This document shows, in pieces, positions 1 to 8,802 of a DNA stretch of 64,000 bases. Source of the DNA: CAVZVZ01 sp963778895 (GTDB taxonomy: Bacteria > Actinomycetota > Acidimicrobiia > Acidimicrobiales > Acidimicrobilacustridaceae); contig CAVZVZ010000001.1 in the NCBI GenBank assembly GCA_963778895.1, positions 372,001 through 436,000 on the forward strand, in the 5' to 3' direction. The position numbers and the translations under genes were made by a program. Numbering within the stretch: position 1 is the first letter of the stretch; the number at the start of each line of letters is the position of its first letter. The notes beneath the pieces are model-generated. The model saw only the letters and a list, made by a program, of their open reading frames with translations. It did no database searches and was not told the origin of the DNA.

Positions 1-2141
1 GACGCATCAGCACCGGGTACCCCACGCGATCGACCACGGCGAGCGCGGCGTCGACCGTGCTGGCCGTGCCTCCCGCCGGCTGCGGGATCTCCAAGCGGGC
101 GCACAACGCGTTCCACCGCTCGCGGTCTTCGGCGAGGTCGATCGATGCCGCGCTGGTTCCGCGGACCAATTCGGGCGGAAGGATGTTGGCCAGCTTCAGC
201 GGTGTCTGGCCCCCCAAGCTCACGATCACACCGATCGGTTCCTCGGCCTCGAGCACGTTCATGACGTCCTCGTAGGTGAGCGGCTCGAAGTACAGGCGAT
301 CGCTCGTGTCGTAGTCGGTCGAGACGGTCTCGGGATTGCAGTTGATCATGATCGTTTCGAACCCCGCGTCGCGCAGCGCGAAGCTGGCGTGCACGCAGCA
401 GTAGTCGAACTCGATCCCCTGCCCGATCCGGTTGGGACCGGATCCGAGGATGACGACCTTGGGCCGGTCACTCGGACGCACTTCGTCCTCGTCCTCGTAG
501 GTGGAGTAGTAGTACGGCGTGTCGGCTTCGAATTCGGCACCACAGGTGTCGACGGTCTTGAACGTCGGGCGCACGCCGGCCTGCAACCGCGCCGCCGCGC
601 ACATCGTTCTCGGCCACGCTCCACAGCCAGCCGAGCTGCGCGTCCGAGAAGCCGAGCCGCTTGGCGCGCCGCCAGTCGCGTCGCGTCATGGCGGCGAACC
701 CGGTCGCGGCGAGATGCTCGCGTTCGTCGATGATCATCGAGATCTGGTCGAGGAACCACGGATCGACGCGGGTGGCTTCGTAGACCCGATCGATGCTCAC
801 CCCACGCCGCAGCACCGCCTCGAGCTGGAAGGGACGGTCGGGCGTGGCGATGGCGGCCTGTCGCAGCAGGTCGTCGTCGGACAGTTCGTCGAGCAGCGCC
901 TCGCCCGGGTCGCAGTTCAGCCCGTAGCGACCCTGTTCCAGCGAGCGGAGGCCCTTCTGTAACGATTCCGGGAACGTGCGGCCAATCGCCATCGCCTCGC
1001 CGACTGACTGCATCTGCGTCCCCAGCACGCCGGCCGTGCCGGGGAACTTCTCGAAGGCCCAACGCGGCACCTTGGTCACGACGTAGTCGATGGTCGGCTC
1101 GAAGCTGGCCGGCGTCTTCCTGGTGATGTCGTTCGGGATCTCGTCGAGCGTGTAGCCGACTGCGAGTTTGGCGGCGATCTTCGCGATCGGAAAACCGGTG
1201 GCCTTCGACGCCAGCGCCGACGAACGGCTCACGCGCGGGTTCATCTCGATGATGACCATGTCGCCGTTGGTCGGGTCGAGCGCGAACTGCACGTTCGACC
1301 CGCCGGTCTCGACACCGACCCGGCGGATGCACGCGAACGCGGCGTCGCGCATGGCTTGGTACTCGACGTCGCTCAACGTCTGCGCCGGTGCCACCGTGAC
1401 CGAGTCACCCGTGTGCACGCCCATGGGATCGAAGTTCTCGATGGAACAGATGACCACGCAGTTGTCGGCGCGGTCGCGCATGACCTCTAGCTCGAACTCC
1501 TTCCACCCCGCGATCGACTTCTCGATCAGGATCTCGGAGATGGGGCTGGCCTCGAGTCCGCGCCCCGCGAGCGTGCGGAACTCGTCCGCGGTGGCGGCGA
1601 TGCCCGTGCCGCGCCCACCGAGGATGAACGCGGGCCGGATCACCACCGGCAGACCGACCTGATCGACCGCCTCCAACGCCTCGTCGAGGTCGTGCGCGAT
1701 CGCCGAGGCCGGGGTGATCAACCCGATCTCGCCCATCGCCGTCTTGAACCGCTCTCGGTCCTCGGCGGTCGTGATCGCCTCGGCCGTCGCGCCGATGAGC
1801 TCGACGTCGAACTCCTCGAGGACGCCGGACTCGCTGAGCTCCATCGCCAGGTTCAGCGCCGTCTGACCGCCGAGGGTCGGCAGGAGCGCATCCGGGCGCT
1901 CCCGCTGGATGATCTTGCGGAGGATCCCCGCGTCGAGCGGTTCGATGTAGGTGGCGTCGGCGAAATCCGGGTCGGTCATGATCGTCGCCGGGTTCGAGTT
2001 GGCGAGGATGACGCGATAACCCTCTTCGCGCAGAACGCGACAAGCCTGCGTGCCCGAGTAGTCGAACTCGCAGGCTTGACCGATCACGATCGGGCCGGAG
2101 CCGATCACCATGATCGATTGCAGGTCGTCGCGGCGTGGCAT
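1..2141 (-). CDS. carB: Carbamoyl-phosphate synthase large subunit (3'-partial, one frame break)
   Basis: Makes carbamoyl phosphate from bicarbonate, ATP and ammonia channelled from CarA, for pyrimidine and arginine synthesis in the cytosol. The ATG at 2141 overlaps the carA stop by one base (TAATG). About 510 codons read cleanly: GSGPIVIGQACEFDYSG and NSNPATIMTDP mark the first ATP-grasp half, and FEKFPGTAGVLGTQM lies near its end. The frame is lost around 590-606 in a GC-rich run; the next frame continues with expected family sequence (RPTFKTVDTC, then SGPNRIGQGIEFDYCC), so one base was gained or lost. The rest of the second ATP-grasp half and the regulatory domain lie beyond the window edge. 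Last gene of the pyr operon. The break is most likely a sequence error, because the protein sequence is well conserved on both sides. Confidence 0.95.
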
Positions 2142-3253
2142 TACGTGTTCTGCTCCATAAGGTCTTCGAAGGCGGCAAACAGGTAGCTGGCGTCGTGCGG
2201 TCCAGGGCCGGCCTCGGGGTGGTACTGCACGCTGAAGGCCGGCGCGTCGAGCACGCGAATGCCTTCGACCACGCCGTCGTTGAGGTTGCGGTGCGTGACC
2301 TCGGCGACGCCGTGCAAGGAGTCATCGGCCACGGCGTAGTTGTGGTTCTGACTGGTGATCTCCACGGAGCCGGTCGCGAGGTTTCGCACCGGATGGTTCC
2401 CGCCGTGGTGGCCGAACGGCAGCTTGAAGGTGGTGCCGCCGAGCGCCGTGCTGAGAAGTTGATGCCCGAGACAGATGCCGAACACCGGTACCTGGCCGAC
2501 GAGCGCGCCGATCTCGCGGATGGCGTAGTCGACCGCCGCCGGATCGCCCGGGCCGTTCGACAGGAACACCCCGTCCGGCTCGCGAGCCAACACGTCCGCA
2601 GCGAGCGTCGATGCCGGCACGACCTCGACCGTTGCGATCCCGCCGAGGTGACGGAGGATTGCGGTCTTGATCCCGAAGTCGTAGGCGACCACTCGGCGCG
2701 GTCCGGACCCAGAGGTATACGGCGCGGGAGTGGTGACCGCCTGCACCAGATCGGTTCCGTCGGTTCCGGGCTCGTCGAGCGCCACCTGTTTCAACGTGGT
2801 CTCGTCGGCCGAGCCGAAGGCGCCGGGCATGGCACCGGTGTCGCGGATGTGTCGCGTGAGCCGGCGGGTGTCGACACCCGCGATACCCGCGACTCCGTTG
2901 CGGATGAGGAATTCGTCGAGGCTCTCCTCGCTGCGCCAGTTGCTCCGGCGCCGCGCCAGATCGCGCACGATCACGCCCCGCGCGTACGGACGCGCCGCTT
3001 CGTTGTCGGTCGCGTTGGCTCCGTAGTTGCCGATGTGCGGATAGGTGAAGGTGATGATCTGGCCCGCGTACGACGGGTCGGTGATCACTTCCTGGTATCC
3101 GCTCAAGACCGTGTTGAAGACCACCTCACCCGTCGTGACGCCGCTGGCCGGCATCGCGCCGATCAGCTCACCTTCGAACGTGGTGCCGTCGGCCAACACG
3201 AGCAGTCCCTCGCGCACGCTCATCCCTGAGCCCGTCATCCCTGAACCCGTCAT
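2141..3253 (-). CDS. carA: Carbamoyl-phosphate synthase small (glutaminase) subunit
   Basis: Hydrolyses glutamine and passes ammonia to CarB. About 370 residues, normal for the family. The N-terminal half has the CarA-type dimerisation domain (FNTVLSGYQEVITDPSYAGQ); the C-terminal class I amidotransferase domain has the nucleophile Cys in GICLGHQL and the His/Glu pair in VQYHPEAGPGPHD, with HHGGNHPV between. The start at 3253 makes an ATGA overlap with the pyrC stop. Two further in-frame ATGs at 3238 and 3223 arise from a 15-bp tandem duplication, so the protein begins MTGSGMTGSGMSVREG; the original start may have been 3223. Fourth gene of pyrR-pyrB-pyrC-carA-carB, probably translated by coupling from pyrC. 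Confidence 0.96.
   Translation of the reverse strand: MTGSGMTGSGMSVREGLLVLADGTTFEGELIGAMPASGVTTGEVVFNTVLSGYQEVITDPSYAGQIITFTYPHIGNYGANATDNEAARPYARGVIVRDLARRRSNWRSEESLDEFLIRNGVAGIAGVDTRRLTRHIRDTGAMPGAFGSADETTLKQVALDEPGTDGTDLVQAVTTPAPYTSGSGPRRVVAYDFGIKTAILRHLGGIATVEVVPASTLAADVLAREPDGVFLSNGPGDPAAVDYAIREIGALVGQVPVFGICLGHQLLSTALGGTTFKLPFGHHGGNHPVRNLATGSVEITSQNHNYAVADDSLHGVAEVTHRNLNDGVVEGIRVLDAPAFSVQYHPEAGPGPHDASYLFAAFEDLMEQNT
3224..3253. repeat. 15-bp tandem duplication at the carA start
   Basis: Two adjacent 15-bp units on the plus strand (ccctgagcccgtcat and ccctgaacccgtcat) differ at one base. They encode MTGSG twice and give carA three in-frame ATG codons within 33 bases, the outermost overlapping the pyrC stop. 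Confidence 0.85.
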
Positions 3254-4545
3254 CGCAGCGCCTCGCCGTCGATGACGACTGGTTCGCCCCAAAGGATCGT
3301 GTGCCGGACCCGACCGGTGAGCGAACGCCCGGCGTAGGGCGTGTTGCGGCTGCGGCTCGCCAAGCGGAACGGATCGACGACCCAGTTCGCCTCGGGATCG
3401 ATGACGACGAGGTTTGCCGGCGCACCTTCCTCGATCGGCCCCCCATGGGTTTCGGTCAGACCGGCAATGGCGGCCGGCTGCCAGGACATCAACGCGAGGA
3501 TGCGTTCGATCGGCAGCTCGAGCTCGGTGAGCGCCAGTGCGAGGGCGGTCTCGAGCCCGAGCATGCCGCACGGCGCCTCGTCGAACGGCGCTTCCTTCAC
3601 CTCTTGGGTGTGGGGCGCGTGATCGGTCGCGATGGCATCGATGGTGCCGTCGGTCAGACCTTCCTTTATGGCCGCGATGTCGGTCTCCGTTCGCAGCGGC
3701 GGGTTGACCTTGAACAGTGGGTCGTAGCTCGCGACCTCGGCGTCGGTGAGGGTGAAGTGATGGGGACATGCCTCGGCCGTCACCGCCATGCCACTCGCCT
3801 TCGCCCGTCTCACCAGCTCGACGGACCCGGCGGTGGACAAGTGCTGGAAGTGCACGCGCCCACCGGTGAGTCGGGCCAGCGCTATGTCGCGCATGACCAT
3901 CAGCTCTTCGGCCTCGGCCGGTACGCCCGGGATACCCAGCCGAGAAGACCAGGCCCCCTCGTTCATGTGGCCGCCCTCGGATAGGGACTCGACCTCGCAG
4001 TGTTGGGCGAGCGTGACGCCGATGCCCGAGCTGTACTCGAGCGCCCGGCGCATGAGCCGGTCGTCCTGCACGCCGCGGCCGTCGTCGGTGAAGATGCGCA
4101 CGCCCAAGTCGGCCATCTCGCCGATCGGCGCGAGCTGTTCGCCGCGCCGGCCGATCGTGATCGCGCCGGCGACATGGATGTCGGCCAACGCGGACTTGCC
4201 CAAGTCGAGCACCTCGCGCACGGCCGCGGCCGAGTCGAGCGCGGGATCGGTGTTGGGCATGGCCACCAGCGCCGTGAACCCGCCGAGCGCCGCGGCCCGT
4301 GAGCCCGTCTCGACCGTCTCGGCCTCCTCGCGGCCCGGCTCGCGCAGGTGCGTGTGCAGATCGACGAGGCCCGGAGCGACGATGCAGCCGGTTGCGTCGA
4401 GCACCGTTGCACCGTTTCCGTCGACGTCGGCGCCGACGGTGTGCACCCGACCGTCGCGACCCAGCACGACGTCGGCCACCCGTTCGCCTGTCGCGTCGAT
4501 CACGCGACCACCCTTGATGATCGTTTCGGCGGCCGAGTCAGCCAT
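3250..4545 (-). CDS. pyrC: Dihydroorotase
   Basis: Cyclises N-carbamoyl-aspartate to dihydroorotate, third step of pyrimidine synthesis. 431 residues, as for class I bacterial dihydroorotases. The metal-binding motif DLHTHLREPG places ligands at His64 and His66; further ligand regions are AQHCEVESLS, VHFQHLSTAGS and the catalytic Asp in ATDHAPHTQEVK. The substrate loop NPPLRTETD is also present. It ends with the usual small beta domain (GAPANLVVIDPEANWVV). The start overlaps the pyrB stop by 8 bases and the stop overlaps the carA start, so the three genes are tightly coupled. No anomaly. Confidence 0.96.
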   Translation of the reverse strand: MADSAAETIIKGGRVIDATGERVADVVLGRDGRVHTVGADVDGNGATVLDATGCIVAPGLVDLHTHLREPGREEAETVETGSRAAALGGFTALVAMPNTDPALDSAAAVREVLDLGKSALADIHVAGAITIGRRGEQLAPIGEMADLGVRIFTDDGRGVQDDRLMRRALEYSSGIGVTLAQHCEVESLSEGGHMNEGAWSSRLGIPGVPAEAEELMVMRDIALARLTGGRVHFQHLSTAGSVELVRRAKASGMAVTAEACPHHFTLTDAEVASYDPLFKVNPPLRTETDIAAIKEGLTDGTIDAIATDHAPHTQEVKEAPFDEAPCGMLGLETALALALTELELPIERILALMSWQPAAIAGLTETHGGPIEEGAPANLVVIDPEANWVVDPFRLASRSRNTPYAGRSLTGRVRHTILWGEPVVIDGEALR

Positions 4546-5473
4546 GGTCCAATCCTTCGAGTTGCGTGCCCGAGCCGAGGAGCAGGAACAAGACCGCCAT
4601 GCGCACGGCGACGCCGTTGCGCACCTGATCGACGATGACCGCGTTGGGCAGGTCGGCCACCTCGGCGGCGATCTCGACGCCCCGGTTCATCGGGCCCGGG
4701 TGCATCACGATCGTGTCGGGGCCGAGCAGTTGGGCGCGGCGTTGCGTCAGGCCGAAGCGAGCGGTGTACTCGCGCAGCGACGGCAGCAGCGCTTCGCTCT
4801 GGCGCTCGCTCTGCATACGCAGCAGGTAGACCACATCCATCTTCGGCAGCACTTCTTCGAGCTCGTTGCTGACCGAGACCGGCCATCCGTCGAGGCTCGG
4901 CGGCATCAAGGTCGGTGGCGCCACCAGCGTGACCTCGGCGCCGAGCAGGGTGAACGCCAGCACGTCGGAACGAGCGACTCGACTGTGCTTGATGTCGCCG
5001 ACGATCGCGATGCGTTTGCCTTCGAGGCTGCCCAGGTGTTGGCGGATCGTGTAGCAGTCGAGCAGCGCCTGAGTCGGGTGTTCGTGCCAGCCATCGCCGC
5101 CGTTGATGACCACCGACGACGCCCAGCCGGCGATCTGCCACGGCACGCCGGCCGAATGATGCCGAACGACGATGGCATCGACACCCATGGCCTCGATGGT
5201 CTGCACGGTGTCGCGGATCGATTCGCCCTTCTTCACCGATGAGGTCGAGACGCTGAACGTCATGGTGTCGGCGGACAGGCGCTTGGCGGCGGTCTCGAAC
5301 GACAGCCGAGTGCGCGTGGAGTCCTCGTAGAAGAGCGACACCACGGTCTTGCCTCTCAGCGCCGGCACCTTCGGGATCGCCCGCTCACTGACCTCGACGA
5401 ACGAATCGGTGAGTCGCAGGATCTCGTCGATCCCGTCCGCACCGATGTCAGCGACCGAGAGCAGGTGGTTCAC
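4538..5473 (-). CDS. pyrB: Aspartate carbamoyltransferase catalytic subunit
   Basis: Condenses carbamoyl phosphate with aspartate. About 311 residues. The carbamoyl-phosphate loop YEDSTRTRLSFE lies near residue 52; STSSVKKGES, HPTQALLD and MHPGPMNRG complete the active-site signatures. The GTG at 5473 is chosen because it gives a GTGA overlap with the pyrR stop and begins NHLLSVADI, where family members start; an upstream extension would run into pyrR. No separate regulatory chain (pyrI) gene is seen. Second gene of the pyr operon, so exposed to the PyrR-dependent control at 5985-6081. Confidence 0.96.
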   Translation of the reverse strand: MNHLLSVADIGADGIDEILRLTDSFVEVSERAIPKVPALRGKTVVSLFYEDSTRTRLSFETAAKRLSADTMTFSVSTSSVKKGESIRDTVQTIEAMGVDAIVVRHHSAGVPWQIAGWASSVVINGGDGWHEHPTQALLDCYTIRQHLGSLEGKRIAIVGDIKHSRVARSDVLAFTLLGAEVTLVAPPTLMPPSLDGWPVSVSNELEEVLPKMDVVYLLRMQSERQSEALLPSLREYTARFGLTQRRAQLLGPDTIVMHPGPMNRGVEIAAEVADLPNAVIVDQVRNGVAVRMAVLFLLLGSGTQLEGLDHG

Positions 5474-6036
5474 TTGACCATCTCCCCCAGATCGACCCCG
5501 TCGTCGGCGACGTCGACGACCTCGTCGCGGCGGGTGGGCAGGTTCTTGCCGACATAGTCCGGGCGGATCGGCAGCTCGCGGTGGCCCCGATCCACCATCA
5601 CCGCCAGTTGCACGGCCTTGGCCCGACCGAAGTCGGCCAGCGCGTCGAGCGCGGCGCGAATCGTGCGGCCGGTGAACAACACATCGTCGACCAGCACGAC
5701 GATCTGGCCGGTCAGGTCGCATGGGATGTCGGTGACGGCCTCGGGCAACACCGGTCGCAGTCCGATGTCGTCGCGGTAGAACGCCACGTCGATGCTGCCG
5801 ATCGGAACGATGACGCTCTCGATCTGCTGCAGGGCCTCTGCCAGCTTCTGCGCCAGCGGAATGCCGCCGGTCTGCAGGCCGATGAGGACGATGTCGTCGA
5901 GCCCGTGGTTGTGCTCGATGATCTCGTGAGCCATGCGCCAGACGGCCCGCTGCATGTCCTCCGCGCTCATGACCCGTTTCCGGGCAACAAAAACGCCCCC
6001 GTAAGGGGGCGTCAGACGACGTTCTCGTTCGGCCAC
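5470..6036 (-). CDS. pyrR: PyrR: RNA-binding pyrimidine regulator / uracil phosphoribosyltransferase family
   Basis: Senses UMP/UTP and PRPP and controls the pyr operon by binding its own mRNA leader; family members also have weak uracil phosphoribosyltransferase activity. The PRPP motif VVLVDDVLFTGRT and the PyrR signatures IGLQTGGIPLAQ and DRGHRELPIRPDYVGKN are present. The GTG at 6036 is taken as start because AGGAG lies 7 bases upstream and the homologous N-terminal strand (ARKRVMSAED) begins before the only internal alternative, ATG at 5970. This start places the operon terminator hairpin inside codons 9-15 of pyrR. If ATG 5970 is used instead, the hairpin sits in the untranslated leader. 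First gene of pyrR-pyrB-pyrC-carA-carB. Confidence 0.92.
   Translation of the reverse strand: MAERERRLTPPYGGVFVARKRVMSAEDMQRAVWRMAHEIIEHNHGLDDIVLIGLQTGGIPLAQKLAEALQQIESVIVPIGSIDVAFYRDDIGLRPVLPEAVTDIPCDLTGQIVVLVDDVLFTGRTIRAALDALADFGRAKAVQLAVMVDRGHRELPIRPDYVGKNLPTRRDEVVDVADDGVDLGEMVK
5985..6013 (-). terminator. Intrinsic terminator / attenuator of the pyr operon
   Basis: On the minus strand an 8-bp perfect stem (ACGCCCCC, loop TTAC, GGGGGCGT) is followed by TTTTGTTG, a clear intrinsic terminator. It lies about 38 bases downstream of the PyrR-binding loop and overlaps the 5' end of pyrR. A second small hairpin (CCCG, GAAA, CGGG) lies just before the ATG at 5970. Confidence 0.85.
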
Positions 6037-6050
6037 TTCACTTCTCCTGT

Positions 6051-6081
6051 CCGTACGGGCCTCACGGGACCCGCTTCACGG
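6051..6081 (-). promoter_or_regulatory. PyrR-binding RNA loop in the pyr leader
   Basis: The leader RNA can fold as an outer CCGT:ACGG stem, an internal bulge and an inner CGGG:CCCG stem, presenting UCCCGUGAGG, which fits the PyrR-binding-loop consensus UCCNGNGAGG. The pyrR ribosome-binding site (AGGAG, 6044-6048) follows two bases after the stem. Bound PyrR could therefore hide the ribosome site, as described for mycobacteria, as well as favour the terminator downstream, as in Bacillus. The match is visible; the mechanism is inferred. Confidence 0.8.
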
Positions 6082-6232
6082 TCAGGGGTGCAGGTTAGCA
6101 GTTCTCTCGGGCTCTCGACACGCCATCAGCGCCGTCCTGAGACCTCGATGCCGTCCGAAACGTGATCGTCTACCGGATCGGTACACAATCACGATTTGGA
6201 CGCCGTTGAGACCTCGACCGAGAAGGGCTCGG

Positions 6233-6655
6233 TCACGGTTCGGGGCGGGCCTCGGCGGCCACGGCCGACAGCATGCCGTTGACGAAACGACCGGACTCGT
6301 CGGTCGAGAAGCGTTTGGCCAACTCGACTGCTTCGGAGATCACGGCGCCGGTGGGGATGTCCGCTCGATGCACCAGTTCGAACGTACCGAGACGTAACAG
6401 CGCCCGATCGAGCGCCGGCATCCGTTCGAGCTTCCAGTCGCGGGCGAAGCGGCGGATGGTCGCGTCGAGCTCGTCCTGATTCGTCTCCACACCCTCGATC
6501 AGCTCGAGCGTGAACGCCTCGGGGGGCACCGGCAGGTCCGCAACGACGACGGAGGGCGCGACGTCTTTCGTCTCGGCCTCGTACAAGAGCCCGAACGCGC
6601 GCTCGCGCGCCTCGCGACGGCTGCCGATCCCGCCGCGGTACGGCTCGTCGCTCAC
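6233..6655 (-). CDS. nusB: Transcription antitermination factor NusB
   Basis: Binds boxA RNA with S10/NusE in the rRNA antitermination complex. 140 residues, all-helical family length. RREARERAFGLLYEAE is the typical first helix; LDATIRRFARDW and LRLGTFELVHRADIPTGAVI are the conserved core, and AVELAKRFSTDESGRFVNG is the family C-terminal signature. Start ATG at 6655 overlaps the efp stop (ATGA). This efp-nusB pair is usual in actinobacteria. No anomaly. Confidence 0.96.
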   Translation of the reverse strand: MSDEPYRGGIGSRREARERAFGLLYEAETKDVAPSVVVADLPVPPEAFTLELIEGVETNQDELDATIRRFARDWKLERMPALDRALLRLGTFELVHRADIPTGAVISEAVELAKRFSTDESGRFVNGMLSAVAAEARPEP

Positions 6656-7215
6656 GCTCGGGTGAGGTATTCGCCCGTGCGGGTGTCGACCTTGACACGA
6701 TCACCGGGGTTGACGAACAGCGGTACCTGCACGACTTTGCCCGTCTCGAGCGTGGCCGGTTTGCGGGCACCCGACACCCGGTCGCCCTGGATGCCGGGCT
6801 CGGTCTCGGCGATGTTCAGCTCGACGGCAGCGGGCAGCTCCACCCCGACGATCTCGACGTCGTACATCTGCAGCACGGCGGCCGAGCCCTCGACCATGTA
6901 GTCGGCGGCCTCGCCGAGCGTGCTCCGAACGACATTCAGCTGCTCGTAGGACGTGTTGTCCATGAACACGTAGTCGTCGCCTTCTCGATACAGGAACTGC
7001 ATGTCCCGCTTGTCGATCATGGCGCGATCGACTTTCTCCGCCCCGCGGAACGTTCGATCGACCACCGCACCGGTCCGCAGATTCTTCAGGGTGGTACGCA
7101 CGAACGCGCCACCCTTGCCCGGCTTGACGTGTTGGAACTCGACGACCTCGAAGAGGCCTTCGTCGAGGTTCAGCGTCATTCCGTTCTTGAGGTCGTTGGT
7201 GGTGATCGTGGGCAT
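6652..7215 (-). CDS. efp: Elongation factor P
   Basis: Relieves ribosome stalling at proline runs. 187 residues with three beta-barrel domains. The tip of domain I carries Lys34 in KPGKGGAF, the position that is modified or acts unmodified in this branch. ITEEEF-like end is replaced by DTRTGEYLTRA, where family members have RVSGTxxYxxRA. The ATG at 7215 begins MPTITTNDLKNGMT, the usual N-terminus; longer readings have no support. Lies between the M24 peptidase and nusB, with 4-base overlap to nusB. Confidence 0.96.
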   Translation of the reverse strand: MPTITTNDLKNGMTLNLDEGLFEVVEFQHVKPGKGGAFVRTTLKNLRTGAVVDRTFRGAEKVDRAMIDKRDMQFLYREGDDYVFMDNTSYEQLNVVRSTLGEAADYMVEGSAAVLQMYDVEIVGVELPAAVELNIAETEPGIQGDRVSGARKPATLETGKVVQVPLFVNPGDRVKVDTRTGEYLTRA

Positions 7216-7232
7216 GCGTAATCGTCCTGCGT

Positions 7233-8310
7233 TCAGATGGTCCAGTGCTTCGGGCTGCGAGTGAGTGCGCGTGCACCGTTGGCGGTGACGAGCAGCGTGT
7301 CTTCGACACGCACACCGCCGTGCTCGGGGAGGTAGACACCCGGTTCGACGGTGACAACGTGGCCGGCGGCGAGCGTAGCATCGCTGGTCGACGCCACCCG
7401 AGGGGCCTCGTGGATGTCGAGCCCCACCCCGTGACCCGTGCCGTGCAGGAACGCATCGGCCCACCCGACGTCGGCGATGAGGTCGCGACAGGTCCGATCG
7501 ACCTCCCGGGCGGCGACCCCAGCGGTGACCGCGGCCACGCCCGCGGCCTGTGATTCGGTGACCACCTCGAGCATCCGCCGCTGGGTGGCCGTGGGCTCAC
7601 CGACGCAGATCGTCCGCGAGATGTCGCTGTGGTAGCCGTCGACGAGCGCACCGAAGTCGAGCACGACCAGATCACCCCTGTCGATCGGGCGCTCCGACGG
7701 ACGGGCGTGCGGCTTGGCGCCGTTGGGGCCCGACCCCACGATCGTCTCGAAGGACGGGCCGTCGGCCCCTAGCTCGCGCATCGCGGTTTCGAGCTCGAAG
7801 GCGAACGCCCGCTCGGTGACGCGTTCACCGAGGCGGTGACGGATCGATGCCAGCGCGTCGTCGGCCACGGTCGCGGCTGCTTCGATGCGGGCAACCTCGC
7901 CCGCGTCCTTCACCTCGCGGAACGCCTCGACGACATCCTCGGTCGGGACCAGCTCGGCATCGAACCACGACTTTGCGAAGTTGCGTTGTTGGACCCAACT
8001 CACGTGTTCGGCCTCGAGCCCCGAGCCGATCGACGCCGTGCGACGCCCGCTGCAACTGCGTCCGTTGCTCGCTGCTCGTGCGCCCGACGTGGATGGTCGC
8101 GTCGACGCCCACCGCGCCGAGCTGCTCAGTGGCTTGCTCGCCGTAGCGGCCATCGGTCACGAAGGTGATTTCATCGGCGCGCACCAGCACCATCGCCGCC
8201 GAACCGGTGAAGCCGGTGAGGTACCGGATGTTCGGCAGATGGGTGACGAGCAGCGCGTCGACACCAGTGGGGCCGAGACCTTCGAGCAAGCGAGCGTAGG
8301 CGCGCACCAA
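7233..8310 (-). CDS. pepQ: M24 family Xaa-Pro peptidase (one frame break)
   Basis: Metallopeptidase that cleaves peptides ending in or beginning next to proline. The N-terminal creatinase domain (ALLVTHLPNIRYLTGFTGSA) and the C-terminal pita-bread domain are in different frames, joined near 8034-8062. Metal ligands are visible: DFGALVDGYHSDISRT (two Asp), GTGHGVGLDIHE (His), VEPGVYL (Glu) and GGVRVEDTLLV (Glu). Total about 358 residues. Start uncertain: TTG 8310 or GTG 8307 just after GGAGG; a minus-strand in-frame stop lies upstream. The gene sits between aroQ and efp, its usual actinobacterial place. The break is probably a single-base sequence error. Confidence 0.88.
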
Positions 8311-8343
8311 CCTCCATGGGAGGTAGCGACCCCAGCTCGACCG

Positions 8344-8802
8344 TCATGCAGATTCAGCGGACCGAACGTGCTGTTCGACCGCCCGCAGCGCGAGCTGATA
8401 GCCGAGCGGTCCGACTCCGATGATGGAGCCATCGGCCACCGGGGTGATGACCGATGTGTGACGCCACGACTCACGTGATTGTGGGTTGGAGATGTGGACC
8501 TCGACGACGTAGCCCTCGTACGCCGCCAACGCGTCGTGCAACGCCCACGAGTAGTGGGTGAAGGCGCCGCCGTTGATGATGATCGCGGCACATCGCTTCC
8601 GGGCGCCTTGAACCGCGTCGACGAGCACACCTTCGTGGTTCGACTGAACGTGCTCCACGACCAACCCGGCCGCACTCGCCTGCGTCCGAAGGGAGTCGAT
8701 GATCTCGTCGAGCGTGGTTGTCCCGTAGATCTGCGGTTCACGGTCACCGAGCAGGTTGAGGTTCGGTCCGTCCAGCACGAGCACTATCGGCTCGGCGCTC
8801 AT
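8344..8802 (-). CDS. aroQ: Type II 3-dehydroquinate dehydratase
   Basis: Dehydrates 3-dehydroquinate to 3-dehydroshikimate. 152 residues, the compact type II family. The catalytic loop has PNLNLLG and Tyr26 in QIYG; the Asn/substrate loop is INGGAFTHYS (family usually has Pro for the second residue after Asn) and the catalytic His103 is in VEVHISN. HTSVITPVADGSIIG is the C-terminal signature. ATG at 8802 overlaps the aroB stop (ATGA). Part of aroC-aroK-aroB-aroQ. Confidence 0.95.
   Translation of the reverse strand: MSAEPIVLVLDGPNLNLLGDREPQIYGTTTLDEIIDSLRTQASAAGLVVEHVQSNHEGVLVDAVQGARKRCAAIIINGGAFTHYSWALHDALAAYEGYVVEVHISNPQSRESWRHTSVITPVADGSIIGVGPLGYQLALRAVEQHVRSAESA

Noticed and set aside
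2135..3229. Plus-strand open frame opposite carA
   Set aside because: carA is intact on the minus strand with all catalytic motifs.
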